A DNA stretch of 64,000 nt from Rickettsia tamurae. Its GTDB lineage: Bacteria; Pseudomonadota; Alphaproteobacteria; Rickettsiales; Rickettsiaceae. The DNA is taken from positions 62,001 to 126,000 of the forward strand of contig NZ_CCMG01000002.1 of the NCBI RefSeq assembly GCF_000751075.1. The letters are read 5' to 3'. Of the stretch, positions 39,206-48,770 are shown piece after piece. The first letter of the stretch is position 1, and each line of letters starts with the position of its first letter. Both the position numbers and the translations under genes were made by a program. The notes beneath the pieces are model-generated. The model worked only from the letters and a program-made list of their open reading frames with translations, did no database searches and was not told the origin of the DNA.

Positions 39206-39300
39206 GTCATCCCGCGACTTGATTGCGGGATCCAGTAAAAATATTAAAACAACTAATACTAATTGTTTTTTTGGATACTGTGGACAAGCCACGGTATGAC
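39206..39300. repeat. Palindromic element between the aldolase and membrane-protein genes
   Basis: GTCATCCCGCGACTTGATTG on the left pairs with CAAGCCACGGTATGAC on the right. Partial arms of an outer TGTTATTC / GGAATGACAT element lie at about 39170 and 39340. Confidence 0.8.
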
Positions 39301-39366
39301 AACAAAAAAGTTTGGATTCCCGCCGTTGCTGGAATGACATAGGAGCTGTGCAACAAATCCTCAGCG

Positions 39367-41175
39367 CTATTTAAAGGGAGCGTATACTGCTTCTTTCTCT
39401 GTTTCTATAATCGCTTCTTTAGGAGCTTTTATACATTCTCGTAAAGATTTTTTCCCTAAATACGGTGCTAGATTATAATTTAATATATAACATTGTAAAT
39501 TATCTTTCTTACCGCTAAAGTTAAATTCAATTTTATTTCCTTGCTCCAATAGCTTTTTAATCTCTGTCGTTTGCTGGATAAAATTCTTTTGTTCTAAGTT
39601 TAAGTGCTTGATTCTTAGTATATTTTTTACTACGGAAAACGTAGAAACAGCAAGAAGCAAAAGAAATATAAATAACTCTTTATTACTTTGCTTATTTAAG
39701 AAAATACTATTTTTAATATATGCAGCTGCAATCATTCCGATACCGATAACATAGCATCCTAGATATCTAAGTAACGATGCTCCTCTAATTGCCTCCTCAT
39801 AACTAAAGTTAAAGAAATATAAATATAACCGCCACAAAGCAAAAATTATAAAACACGCAAACGTACTTATCAGGAAAAATTTATATTCTTTCAACAAATC
39901 AGGTTTATATTTACGAATTCCGTACCATGCAGCTATACAAATAGTATATACAACTAAACTTCCTTCTTTTACTAAGAATAACAAGAGAAATTTACCGTAA
40001 TTTAGTAATAATGATCTATGCTGTTCATTAAAATTTTCAGCAATGTATATTAAATTGCTAAAACTATGTTCGCCTCTGTCAAAAAAATCATGAGTATTTT
40101 TAAAATAACTCATCCAAATAAAATTACACAAAATCGATAAGGTAAGTAGAATTAGATATATAATGTAATCACTTGATTTTTTATGTTTTTTATAAAAAAT
40201 TGTATAATGAGCTATAAGAATTACTGAAGCAAAACTAGCAAACCATGTTCCAATTTCTCGGAAAGAGGCAAGTAATATCGTAATAGGTAAAATAAGCAAT
40301 AATGCTTTTTTCTTGTCTTCCTCAAGGATATAAATTGCAAAAATAGCTCCGAACATTAAGCCAATAGTACTATCGTTATATATTGAGCGAATTCCGGTCG
40401 TATATAATACTACACTACAAAGTAAAAGTGTGAACAACACACCGGTTTGCCACAATTTCTTATTTGCGGCTAAAGGAGCTAGAAATGCTAAATGTAATAA
40501 GAAATGAGCAAATAATACGTTACCGTCCGAATAACCTGAAAGTAACAGCATAAAATAATGATAAACAGCAGCTCCTCTTGGATAATGGGCATGAGTAGTA
40601 ATAATGGAGGTTAACGAAGACTGATTCTCAAAAACACCGAAATATAGCAATTCTTTAGTAAATATCCCCCAATGTGAGAAATCATCATAAGTATGCAGCG
40701 ATGCATCTCTGGTATAAAGAAAAAACAAAAGAATCAATAAAGTAAATACAATGATTTCAATTATATTTTTTCTAGATTCCTGCTTCCGCAGGAATGACAT
40801 GAAGGAGGTATTATTGCGTAGATCAAGAAATACGTGCGGTGTCGTACCGTGGCTTGACCACGGTATCCAAAAATATAACTTAAAAATACTAAACATTTTT
40901 AATTGGATCCCGCGATCAAGTCGCGGGATGACAGGAACGGAGCCAACCCCTGCAACAACGCCTATGAAATGCAGGAATGACATGAAAGCTAAAAATATAC
41001 CGATGAAATAACTTACATATGTTGCAGCCGGTAATAGCTTTAACATAGCAAAACAATATAAAACCGGTACTAATATGCTGATTGTTACAGGAATAACGAA
41101 AGTCAATTTTGTTTTGAAATATTTGGCAAAAAAAGACGAAAACCCAAAAATGCTTAATATCGGTATTATGATCAT
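39367..41175 (-). CDS. Polytopic membrane protein with nested RPEs translated in frame
   Basis: The 602-residue protein has about ten or more hydrophobic spans. A loop contains DASLHTYDDFSHWGIFTKEL and HAHYPRGAAVYHYFMLLLSG; the acidic DD motif near the start of a large loop recalls GT-C glycosyltransferases, but I cannot assign it. Residues about 64-134 (VPVIPRLDRGIQ, IPWSSHGTTPHVF, SFMSFLRKQESRK) are the translation of nested RPEs, inserted between the second and third membrane segments. The frame is open throughout. The C-terminal soluble part (KNFIQQTTEIKKLLEQGNKI) is short. Confidence 0.75.
   Translation of the reverse strand: MIIIPILSIFGFSSFFAKYFKTKLTFVIPVTISILVPVLYCFAMLKLLPAATYVSYFIGIFLAFMSFLHFIGVVAGVGSVPVIPRLDRGIQLKMFSIFKLYFWIPWSSHGTTPHVFLDLRNNTSFMSFLRKQESRKNIIEIIVFTLLILLFFLYTRDASLHTYDDFSHWGIFTKELLYFGVFENQSSLTSIITTHAHYPRGAAVYHYFMLLLSGYSDGNVLFAHFLLHLAFLAPLAANKKLWQTGVLFTLLLCSVVLYTTGIRSIYNDSTIGLMFGAIFAIYILEEDKKKALLLILPITILLASFREIGTWFASFASVILIAHYTIFYKKHKKSSDYIIYLILLTLSILCNFIWMSYFKNTHDFFDRGEHSFSNLIYIAENFNEQHRSLLLNYGKFLLLFLVKEGSLVVYTICIAAWYGIRKYKPDLLKEYKFFLISTFACFIIFALWRLYLYFFNFSYEEAIRGASLLRYLGCYVIGIGMIAAAYIKNSIFLNKQSNKELFIFLLLLAVSTFSVVKNILRIKHLNLEQKNFIQQTTEIKKLLEQGNKIEFNFSGKKDNLQCYILNYNLAPYLGKKSLRECIKAPKEAIIETEKEAVYAPFK
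40775..40985. repeat. Three-layer nest of palindromic elements inside a reading frame
   Basis: Outer arms TTCCTGCTTCCGCAGGAATG / GCAGGAATGACAT enclose TTGCGTAGATC / CTGCAACAACG. These enclose a GTCGTACCGTGGCTTGACC ... CAAGTCGCGGGATGAC palindrome. The whole nest stays in frame with the membrane protein. Confidence 0.8.
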
Positions 41176-41197
41176 ATTAATTTGTAAATAATTTTTC

Positions 41198-41289
41198 CGT
41201 CATTGCGAGGAAAAACTGAAAATTTTGACGAAGCAATCTCAGGATATTTGATAAGATTGCCACGCGGTCTTCGACCGCTCGCAATGACG
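41198..41289. repeat. Palindromic element between ppdK and the membrane-protein gene
   Basis: CGTCATTGCGAGG and CGCTCGCAATGACG arms enclose GAAGCAATCTCAGG / AAGATTGCCACGCGG, the common element type of this window. Confidence 0.88.
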
Positions 41290-41321
41290 GGGTAGTGTCT
41301 CCTCGCAATGATTATATATTA

Positions 41322-43970
41322 TCACCCATGTTTAATTTTAGCTTGTGCTGCGGCAATTCTTGCTATAGGGATTCGGTATGGAGAGCAAGAAACATAGTTT
41401 AAATTCATTCTGTGAAAAAATTCTATAGAGCTAGGGTTTCCTGCATGCTCCCCACAAGCTCCGAGTTTCAAATTAGCATTACTGCTTTTTCCTCGTTTTA
41501 TAGCAATTTCAATTAATTCTCCTACACCTTCTTCATCTAGAGTAGTAAATGGATCGGATTCAAAAATCTTCTCTTCTAAATAATATGGAAGGAAGGAAGC
41601 AATATCATCTCTAGAAATTCCGTAGGTAGTCTGAGTTAAATCATTAGTACCAAAACTAAAATAGTCAACTTCCTTAGCTATTTTCTTACTGCCGAGTGCT
41701 GCCCTTGGTAGTTCTATCATAGTACCGAGCGTAAAGGAAATTTTATATCTATAACGTTGCTCTAATTCCTCTATTACCTCATAAATATCCATTTTAAGCT
41801 TTTTTATTTCACCTACATTGCTAATTAAAGGAATCATTAGTTCTAAGTTACATTCTATATGTTCTTTTTTATGGAGCTCAAAAATAGCTGTAAAAATTGC
41901 TTCAATTTGCATTTGGTAAATTTCCGGCGAACATATACCAAGTCTACATCCACGGTGACCGAGCATAGGATTTACTTCATGCATAGCATGAAGACGTTGA
42001 TTAATCATGGATAAAGGTAGATTTAAGCTATTTGCCAAATTCTTTTTATCTTCTTCGGTGGTAGGTAAAAACTCATGCAACGGCGGATCAAGTAATCTAA
42101 TATTTACTGGTTTATCTTTCATTACTCTGAATAAAGCTTTAAAATCCTCAGTTTGCAGAGATAATAATTTCTGCACGGCAAGCTTTCTCCGTTCTATATC
42201 AGGAGCAATAATCATTTCCCTTACTAAAGGAATTTTATTTTTATCAAAAAACATATGTTCGCTACGACACAAACCTATACCTTGAGCTCCAAACTTTATA
42301 GATACTAAAGCATCGTTAACCGTTTCGGCATTTGCACGAACTTTTAAGCTACTAATATCGTCTGCCCAATCTAAAATTAATTTTGATTCCTCACTGAAAG
42401 TAGGTTGAATTAACGGCATTTCACCTAAGAAGATTTTACCACTACCTCCGTCAATCGTTATAATATCACCTTGTTTAATAACTATGTCGCCTGCTGTTAA
42501 TATTTGCTTTTTCTCATCTATAGATAAATTACTTGTGCCGCAAACACAAGGCTTCCCCATACCTCTTGCCACAACTGCGGCATGTGAAGTCATTCCCCCT
42601 CTAATAGTTAAAATACCTGAAGAAACATGCATTCCATTAATATCCTCGGGACTAGTATCATGGCGTACTAAAATTACTTTATGATGATGAGATAATTTTT
42701 CGGCATCATAAGGTGAGAATACTGCAATACCTGTTGCAGCCCCAGGAGAAGCAGGTAGCCCCTCGGCAATAGAAGTAAGCCCCTTACTGTAATCAATTCT
42801 TGTATGTAATAATTGATTTAATGATTCCGGATCAATTCGCATTAAGGCTTGTTCTTTAGAAATAAGCTTTTCTTCTACCATTTGTACGGCAATATTAATA
42901 GCAGCGATGGCTGTTCTTTTTGCGGTACGTGTTTGCAAGATATATAGCTTATTATTTTCTATAGTGAATTCTATATCCTGCATATCTAAGTAATGTTCTT
43001 CAAGCTTTTTCGCAATTTGTGATAACTCCTTAAACACTTCCGGCATCATTGCTTGCATAGAATTTGAATCATTTGCAATAATAGGCATAGGTGTTCTAGT
43101 TCCCGATACTATGTCTTCACCTTGAGCATTTATTAAAAACTCTCCAAAGAGCTTTTTTTCTCCTGTAGAAGGTGATCTAGTAAAAGCAACTCCCGTAGCT
43201 GAAGTTTTACCTAAATTACCGAAAACCATTGCTTGAATATTAATAGCCGTACCGAAATCCTCCGAAATATTATTGATTTTTCTATATATAACCGCTCTAT
43301 TACTCATCCAAGAATGTAGCACCACTTTAATTGCCGATTCTAATTGTTCATAAGGATCATTAATTAGTTGCTTAGTATACTTAATATGCAACCGTTTGAA
43401 ATCATCAATAATTTTTTCTAATAATTCTGCGGTAATATCGCTATCTTTATAAATATCGGCTTGAATCTTGTGCTTTTCGTAAATTTGTTCAAATAGATCA
43501 CTAGGTATAGATAATACCGTTGAACCGTACATTTCTAAAAATCTTTTGTAACTATCAAGAGCAAATCGTTTATCACCGCAGGAATCCGCAAGAGCATTAC
43601 ACACTTCGTTATTCATTCCAAGATTAAGGATAGTATCCATCATTCCAGGCATTGAAATCGTAGAGCCCGAACGCACCGATAATAACAAAGGATTGCTTGT
43701 ACTGCCGAAAATTTTACCGGTAGTTATTTCAAGTTCGGTGATAGCTTTTTTTAAGTCGCTTTGAAAATTTTTAGGAAAGTTATTATTGTGGGTATAAAAG
43801 TAATTACATAGCTCTGTAGTTATTGTAAAACCATCAGGAATAGGTAGTTTTAGGTTAGACATTTCAGCAAGACCGGCACCTTTGTTACCAAGTATATTCT
43901 TCATGCTAGCGTTTCCATCACTACCATTACTGCCAAAATAATAAATTAATTTTTTCATATCATATATCAA
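41322..43970 (-). CDS. ppdK: Pyruvate, phosphate dikinase
   Basis: The 882-residue enzyme has the nucleotide-binding domain at the start (GNKGAGLAEMSNLKLPIPDG, LSVRSGSTISMPGMMDTILN). The phosphohistidine domain contains GGMTSHAAVVARGMGKPC. The C-terminal PEP/pyruvate barrel has RSEHMFFD, GHRGCRLGI, SFGTNDLTQTTYGISRDD and GACGEHAG. It interconverts pyruvate + ATP + Pi and PEP + AMP + PPi. In a cell without full glycolysis it probably supplies PEP from pyruvate or generates ATP. Confidence 0.96.
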   Translation of the reverse strand: MIYDMKKLIYYFGSNGSDGNASMKNILGNKGAGLAEMSNLKLPIPDGFTITTELCNYFYTHNNNFPKNFQSDLKKAITELEITTGKIFGSTSNPLLLSVRSGSTISMPGMMDTILNLGMNNEVCNALADSCGDKRFALDSYKRFLEMYGSTVLSIPSDLFEQIYEKHKIQADIYKDSDITAELLEKIIDDFKRLHIKYTKQLINDPYEQLESAIKVVLHSWMSNRAVIYRKINNISEDFGTAINIQAMVFGNLGKTSATGVAFTRSPSTGEKKLFGEFLINAQGEDIVSGTRTPMPIIANDSNSMQAMMPEVFKELSQIAKKLEEHYLDMQDIEFTIENNKLYILQTRTAKRTAIAAINIAVQMVEEKLISKEQALMRIDPESLNQLLHTRIDYSKGLTSIAEGLPASPGAATGIAVFSPYDAEKLSHHHKVILVRHDTSPEDINGMHVSSGILTIRGGMTSHAAVVARGMGKPCVCGTSNLSIDEKKQILTAGDIVIKQGDIITIDGGSGKIFLGEMPLIQPTFSEESKLILDWADDISSLKVRANAETVNDALVSIKFGAQGIGLCRSEHMFFDKNKIPLVREMIIAPDIERRKLAVQKLLSLQTEDFKALFRVMKDKPVNIRLLDPPLHEFLPTTEEDKKNLANSLNLPLSMINQRLHAMHEVNPMLGHRGCRLGICSPEIYQMQIEAIFTAIFELHKKEHIECNLELMIPLISNVGEIKKLKMDIYEVIEELEQRYRYKISFTLGTMIELPRAALGSKKIAKEVDYFSFGTNDLTQTTYGISRDDIASFLPYYLEEKIFESDPFTTLDEEGVGELIEIAIKRGKSSNANLKLGACGEHAGNPSSIEFFHRMNLNYVSCSPYRIPIARIAAAQAKIKHG

Positions 43971-44117
43971 AATTTGCTAACAATTTATGTGTTTAGAAGC
44001 ATTAAATACATATTTATACAGTATGAAAAAAATAGTAGCAATGTTAAATTAAGAATATCTTTAATAAAATAGTTGAAATTTTAAATTTGTTAGTATACTT
44101 ATTAATTTAATTATATT

Positions 44118-44215
44118 CTGTGTACAAAAGTCAAATTTTCAAAAAAAATCTTATTAATTTTCGCTAAAAAATATCTCAAAATAGCAAGTCAATTAGAAAC
44201 CTTCACAGAACCTAA
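44118..44215. repeat. Truncated copy C of the MITE-like element
   Basis: ATTCTGTGTACAAAAGTC at the left, AAAATCTTATTAATTTTCGC inside and CACAGAACCTA at the right match the elements at 9329 and 57361 with an internal deletion. It lies between ppdK and rnpB; the rest of that gap (43971-44280) is AT-rich without a gene. Confidence 0.65.
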
Positions 44216-44280
44216 TAAGTTAATTGAACTTCTTCTAAATGTTATTGACTAATTTAAGAAAATTGACCATAATTCTAAAC

Positions 44281-44700
44281 GGTCGTGCAGTTGCGTGATG
44301 ATATAGCAAAGCTATAGATCACGAGGAAAGTCCGGACTCTATAGAGGTATGGTGCCGGTTAACCTCCGGCAGAGTATTATTACTTTAGGGAAAGTACCAC
44401 AGAAAATATACCGCCGAATATGAATATTTCGACACAACTTCAAATTTTGAAGTTCTATCTTAGTATTTTCGGTAAGGGTGAAAAGGTACGGTAAGAGCGT
44501 ACCGGTAAGTTGGTAACAAATTACGCATGGTAAACCCCACCAAGAGCAAGATCAAATAGGCGTTACAGAACTTATCAAGTTCCCGGGTTATCTCTAACCG
44601 GCTTGTAATGCGGGTAGATCGCTTGAGGTAAACGGCAACGTTTATCCTAGATAAATAACTGCAATGAATTTCTATTCATACAGAATCCGGCTTATAGACC
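44281..44700 (+). ncRNA. rnpB: RNase P RNA
   Basis: The 5' conserved block GAGGAAAGTCCGGACTC (CR I) lies at about 44323. The matching 3' CR V block includes GAGCAAGATCAAATAGG, and ACAGAATCCGGCTTATAGAC closes the molecule. The ends GGTC (44282) and GACC (44697) pair as part of P1. A GGTAACAAATTACGCATGGTAAACCCCACC region and GGTAGATCGCTTGAGGT are also as in alphaproteobacterial type A RNase P RNA. The ribozyme matures tRNA 5' ends. Exact termini are by pairing, within a few bases. Confidence 0.95.
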
Positions 44701-44705
44701 TTATT

Positions 44706-44870
44706 TGTCATCCCGTGACCCTTATGTCATTCCTGCGAAAGCAGGAATCTAGCAAAATCTATAAAAAACTTGTTTTTTTATAGACTTGTTTTATATTTTT
44801 CTGGATTCCTGCTTTCGCAGGAATGACATACGAAGTGTTTGTACAATATAGGACAAGACCACGAGATGAC
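44706..44870. repeat. Nested palindromic elements after rnpB
   Basis: Inner arms GTCATTCCTGCGAAAGCAG / CTGCTTTCGCAGGAATGAC are perfect. Outer arms GTCATCCCGTGACC / AAGACCACGAGATGAC show one element inserted into another. Confidence 0.88.
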
Positions 44871-44895
44871 ACCGAACTTATTATGACATAATTTA

Positions 44896-45564
44896 ATGAA
44901 AAAGTTATATCATTATCCTATTTGTCCTCTTTCAAGACAAGCCCGTGTCTTCTTAAAAGAATTAGATATAGAATTTACTACGATTAAAGAAGATTATTGG
45001 CAATTCAATAAAGATTTCTTAAAAATAAATCCTGCCGGAACATTGCCTATTTTAGAAGAATCATACGGCTTATTTGTGGTAGGTATTTATCCTTTTGTTG
45101 AATATCTTAATAGCAAATATCCGAATTTTAATTTTTTAGATGAAGATATTGATATTTGCTGTGAAATTCGGAGATTATTTTTTTGGTTTAACGATAAATT
45201 TTATCGTGAAGTTACTAAGATTATTATCGATGAAAAAGTTATAAGATCAATTGCTAAAATGAGCAGCCCACGAACCAAGTTTTTACGTGCTGCAAAAAAT
45301 AATTTAAATTATCATTTAGAATATATAACTTCTTTACTAGAAAAAAGAAGTTATCTTGTATCGGATTCTTTAACTATTGCCGATATTGCCGCAAGTTGTC
45401 ACTTATCGGTACTCGATTATTTCGGTGAGATTTATTGGGATAAATGGACGCTTATCAAACATTGGTATTCACTAATTAAATCAAGACCCGCTTTTAGGTT
45501 ATTACTACAAGATAGAATCCCGGGCTTTACCCCTCCGAACTATTATACAGATTTAGATTTTTGA
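44896..45564 (+). CDS. Glutathione S-transferase family protein
   Basis: The 222-residue protein has an N-terminal thioredoxin-like domain (KLYHYPICPLSRQARVFLKE, ... INPAGTLPILEE) and an alpha-helical C-terminal domain (YLVSDSLTIADIAASCHLSV, the conserved N-capping motif). The active residue is probably Ser or Cys in CPLSRQ. Its substrate is unknown; it may act in detoxification or redox control. Confidence 0.9.
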   Translation: MKKLYHYPICPLSRQARVFLKELDIEFTTIKEDYWQFNKDFLKINPAGTLPILEESYGLFVVGIYPFVEYLNSKYPNFNFLDEDIDICCEIRRLFFWFNDKFYREVTKIIIDEKVIRSIAKMSSPRTKFLRAAKNNLNYHLEYITSLLEKRSYLVSDSLTIADIAASCHLSVLDYFGEIYWDKWTLIKHWYSLIKSRPAFRLLLQDRIPGFTPPNYYTDLDF

Positions 45565-45566
45565 AT

Positions 45567-45712
45567 AGACTTCTTCGGAAACTCTACTTCTAGAGGTAAT
45601 TTGTGTGTCAATCCGCTGCTCGCATTCTCTCACATACTTCTATGTACGCTGTGGTGCTGTGCTGCGTGTTTCCTACAAATTCCTCTCTATAAGCGAGTTT
45701 CCGAAGAAGTCT
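45567..45712. repeat. RPE-1 element at the end of the BPL_N gene
   Basis: Perfect 18-base arms AGACTTCTTCGGAAACTC / GAGTTTCCGAAGAAGTCT. The centre (CGCTGCTCGCATTCTCTCAC...) is the same family as the element in lptA at 22377. It supplies the stop codon (45673-45675) and the last residues (NSLIERNL) of the neighbouring gene. Confidence 0.92.
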
Positions 45713-46425
45713 AATATATAATTTAATAATTTGATTCTTTCCGTATCATGAGCTTTTAGTATTTTACGAATATTATTAAGAGATTGATTTTTTATGAGTG
45801 CAGGCTCATATTCAAGATGAACTCCACTTAAAATAGCTTTCCCATCACCGTAAGTACATTTTATTATTACAGGTTTATTATCTTCATAACTTGCTATTAT
45901 TTCAGTATCTTTAGTATTTTCTGCATCAACAAAATATCCACCGCCATTATAAAAAGCATAACAATCCTTAATATTTAAATTAAGTGTTGGATTTATTTTT
46001 AGATAAGCGGCTCTTGCTCCTTTATGTGAGTTGTAATAATAAGGAGCAAGCAGCGGTCCTCTAACCGTTCCATTGAAAATCTTTAATTCTCTTTCACCTA
46101 TAACCTCTATATTTGTTCCTTTAGCGAATTCTACATAGTTACCGCTATAGTAACTGCCTGCACATATCCCAAGAAAATTACCGCCATTTTTTAAATAATT
46201 TTTTATATTAGCATTTCCTTTACCTTGCAATTTTTGTACATAGTATAAATCTCTTCCACCAAGTAAAATAAGTAATAAGGTGTTTTGAACCCACTTTTCG
46301 CCTATAATTTCTTGTGCAGTAATATAATCTACGTTATACTTTGGAGCATAAAGTCTTAAGGTATGCACGCAATGCTTAATACTTTCTTTTGAAACTCCTA
46401 GATCATTATAAATTTTTATTTTCAT
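45673..46425 (-). CDS. BPL_N-type glutamine-amidotransferase-like protein
   Basis: The 250-residue protein matches the biotin-protein-ligase N-terminal (BPL_N) family: a class I amidotransferase fold with nucleophile Cys88 in NFLGICAGSYYSG. LILLGGRDLYYVQKLQGKG and FYNGGGYF are typical of the family. In eukaryotic biotin ligase this domain is fused to the catalytic part; here it is separate and divergent from bioY, consistent with a biotin-related job whose reaction is unknown. The C-terminal end lies in RPE-1 sequence. Confidence 0.88.
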   Translation of the reverse strand: MKIKIYNDLGVSKESIKHCVHTLRLYAPKYNVDYITAQEIIGEKWVQNTLLLILLGGRDLYYVQKLQGKGNANIKNYLKNGGNFLGICAGSYYSGNYVEFAKGTNIEVIGERELKIFNGTVRGPLLAPYYYNSHKGARAAYLKINPTLNLNIKDCYAFYNGGGYFVDAENTKDTEIIASYEDNKPVIIKCTYGDGKAILSGVHLEYEPALIKNQSLNNIRKILKAHDTERIKLLNYILDFFGNSLIERNL

Positions 46426-46500
46426 TTTTATATTCTTGACAAGGACATTATATAATTCTATTTAGTGCAATTACTTAAAAATAAATTATGAGGCAATTTT

Positions 46501-47043
46501 ATGCAACTTAATTCAATCTCACTACCGTTAACCAAAAGGCAAGCAATAGAAATAGTTTTAGGAGTGGTATTACTTACTATTTGTTCACAAATAGTAATAC
46601 CTATGAAGCCTATATTTATTTCATTGCAAACCGTTGCAGTGATGTTCATCGGACTTACATATAATAAGACTACTGCACCTTTAACTATACTATCTTACAT
46701 AACTCTTGGAACAATGGGAATCCCTGTGTTTGGAGAGTTTTCGAGCGGGTTACGAATATTATTCGGTCCCACCGCAGGATATCTAGCGGGTTTTGTAATT
46801 GCCGTATATATTATGGCTAGCTTAAAAGATAAAATTTTTACTTCTAATAAATGGTTAAATCAGATATCTTTATGTTTAATCGGTAATATAATTATTATGA
46901 GTTTTGGCTGGATGTGGCTTTCTAAACTCTTAGGACCAAGCGGTGCATTTTACGGTGGTGTATTACCTTTTATAATACCGGGAATAATTAAATCAGTATT
47001 ATTAATTGGACTTATTAATGTAGTAAAACCAAAAACTCGATGA
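46501..47043 (+). CDS. bioY: BioY biotin transporter, substrate-binding (S) component
   Basis: The 180-residue membrane protein of about six spans has BioY signatures: QTVAVMFIGLTYNKTTAPLT, IPVFGEFSSGLRILFGPTAG, YLAGFV and the C-terminal FIIPGIIKSVLLIGLINV. It binds biotin as a solitary ECF S-component or with an EcfA/T module elsewhere. No biotin synthesis genes are in view, so uptake supplies BirA. GAGGCAATTTT precedes the ATG. Confidence 0.93.
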   Translation: MQLNSISLPLTKRQAIEIVLGVVLLTICSQIVIPMKPIFISLQTVAVMFIGLTYNKTTAPLTILSYITLGTMGIPVFGEFSSGLRILFGPTAGYLAGFVIAVYIMASLKDKIFTSNKWLNQISLCLIGNIIIMSFGWMWLSKLLGPSGAFYGGVLPFIIPGIIKSVLLIGLINVVKPKTR

Positions 47044-47067
47044 ACTTCAAAATTTGACTATTTCAGC

Positions 47068-47168
47068 GTCATGCTGTGGCTTGACCACGGCATCCAGAAA
47101 AATAATAAAAATACTAATAATTATTAGTATTTTTTAACTAGACCCCGTGGACAAGCCACGGGGTGACA
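47068..47168. repeat. Palindromic element between bioY and folC
   Basis: GTCATGCTGTGGCTTGACCA / GTGGACAAGCCACGGGGTGA arms enclose AATACTAATAATTATTAGTA. Confidence 0.88.
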
Positions 47169-47212
47169 TAGGTGGAACTGATTATATTATTAAAGCAAAA
47201 AAACAGTAACAA

Positions 47213-48493
47213 ATGCTAATGCCGCATTTTCCGGTGCCGACCTGGAAAAATAATATTAAATATGATCTTGAAAATATATCAAGGCTTTTAAAAGCCTTAG
47301 GTAATCCTCATTTAAGACTTCCTCCCGTCATACATATAGCAGGTACAAACGGTAAAGGTTCAAGTACCGCTATGCTCAAAAGCATCTTTATGCTTACCGG
47401 TTATAAGGTACATTGCTATACATCTCCTCATTTATTAGAATTTAATGAACGAATCGTAGTAGCAGGTGAGAAAATCTCGGATAATGAATTATGGCAGGTT
47501 TATGAGCAGGTGAGGGTAGCAAGCGAAAAATTTAATATCGAACCTAGCTTCTTTGAAGGTACTACGGCGGCAGCATTTCTAGCATTTGAGAAAACAAAAG
47601 CTGATATATTAATTTTAGAAACGGGACTTGGCGGACGATTAGACGCAACAAATATAGTAGAACGACCGTTAATTACTTTAATTACACCTATTTCATATGA
47701 TCATATGAATATGCTGGGTAATACATTACCCCTAATAGCAATTGAAAAAGCTGGTATTATGAAGTCTTGCGTTCCTTGCGTTATAAGTATGCAAGCTTTG
47801 GAAGTTTATGAAACATTATTTGCAAAGGCTGAAGAGTTAGAAGTACCGAGTTTCTGTTATGAATATGATTTCGGTATTAAAAAGACGGACAACGGATTTA
47901 TTTATTCATCACGAAATTTTAGTTATGAGTTTCCGAATCCTTCGCTACTTGGTGATCATCAATTAATAAATGCTGCAAGCGTTATTGCTTTAATAAGTTT
48001 GATAAATAAACAATTTAATATCAGCAACGAAATTATCTCTAAAGGACTGCAAAATACTATTTGGGGAGCTAGAATCGAAAAAATAGAACCGAAAAAATAT
48101 TCTAAATTAATAGGTGATAATGTTCAAATTTGGGTAGACGCAGCTCATAATAATAGCGGAGCTCAAGTTTTGGCAAATTGGATTCGTGATAATTTAAAAT
48201 CACCGATATATTTAATACTCGGTATGACTAAAAATAGGAATATCGAGGAATTTTGCTCCTACTTTAAGGGTTTGACAATTAAAGGTTACGGTGTTAAAGT
48301 TTTATCCGAACCACTAAGCCATAGTGCAGAAACAATAAATTTGGAAGGCAGAAAGAGCGGTATTGATTTTAGCGAAAGCGACTCACTTGAAGAAGCGATT
48401 AGTGATATAAAGAAGATAAACGGCGATAATAAAGCAAATATTATAATAACCGGATCGCTTTATTTAGCTTCCGATTTTTATAAGTTACTATGA
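47213..48493 (+). CDS. folC: Folylpolyglutamate synthase / dihydrofolate synthase
   Basis: The 426-residue Mur-ligase-like enzyme has the P-loop HIAGTNGKGSSTAMLKSIF, YTSPHLLEFNERIVVAGEKI, LETGLGGRLDATNIV and ISYDHMNMLGNTLPLIAIEK. The C-terminal domain contains WVDAAHNNSGAQVLANWI. It adds glutamate to folates (and to dihydropteroate in bifunctional members). The start at 47213 is unusually close to an RPE, and it has no strong ribosome binding site. Confidence 0.94.
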   Translation: MLMPHFPVPTWKNNIKYDLENISRLLKALGNPHLRLPPVIHIAGTNGKGSSTAMLKSIFMLTGYKVHCYTSPHLLEFNERIVVAGEKISDNELWQVYEQVRVASEKFNIEPSFFEGTTAAAFLAFEKTKADILILETGLGGRLDATNIVERPLITLITPISYDHMNMLGNTLPLIAIEKAGIMKSCVPCVISMQALEVYETLFAKAEELEVPSFCYEYDFGIKKTDNGFIYSSRNFSYEFPNPSLLGDHQLINAASVIALISLINKQFNISNEIISKGLQNTIWGARIEKIEPKKYSKLIGDNVQIWVDAAHNNSGAQVLANWIRDNLKSPIYLILGMTKNRNIEEFCSYFKGLTIKGYGVKVLSEPLSHSAETINLEGRKSGIDFSESDSLEEAISDIKKINGDNKANIIITGSLYLASDFYKLL

Positions 48494-48720
48494 TGTCATT
48501 CCTGCGTGGATACTAAATCGTCATTGCGAGCGACTGCAGGCCTTGTTGCGTGGATCAGTTTTTCCGGTGTCATCCCGCGACTTGACCACGGGATCCAGGA
48601 AACAACTTAAAATACTAAAATATTTAGTATTTTAAACTGGATCCCGTGGTCAAGTCGCGGGATGACACCGAGTGCTTTTTTCGATCCATGCAACAAAACC
48701 AATTTTTCCTTGCAATGACG
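48493..48720. repeat. Multi-layer nest of palindromic elements between folC and sodB
   Basis: The layers run CGTCATTGCGAGCG / TTGCAATGACG, then TTGTTGCGTGGATC / GATCCATGCAACAA, then GTCATCCCGCGACTTGACCA / TGGTCAAGTCGCGGGATGAC with a central AATACTAAAATATTTAGTAT. A partial GTCATTCC arm lies at the far left. Confidence 0.88.
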
Positions 48721-48770
48721 TATTGATTCTCGCTATAAATATATAAAAACCAACATAGGAGAAAATAAAT

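Noticed and set aside
40751..41011. An 86-residue plus-strand frame
   Set aside because: It is the opposite-strand translation of the RPE nest (DSCFRRNDMKEV, GVVPWLDHGIQ) and not a gene.
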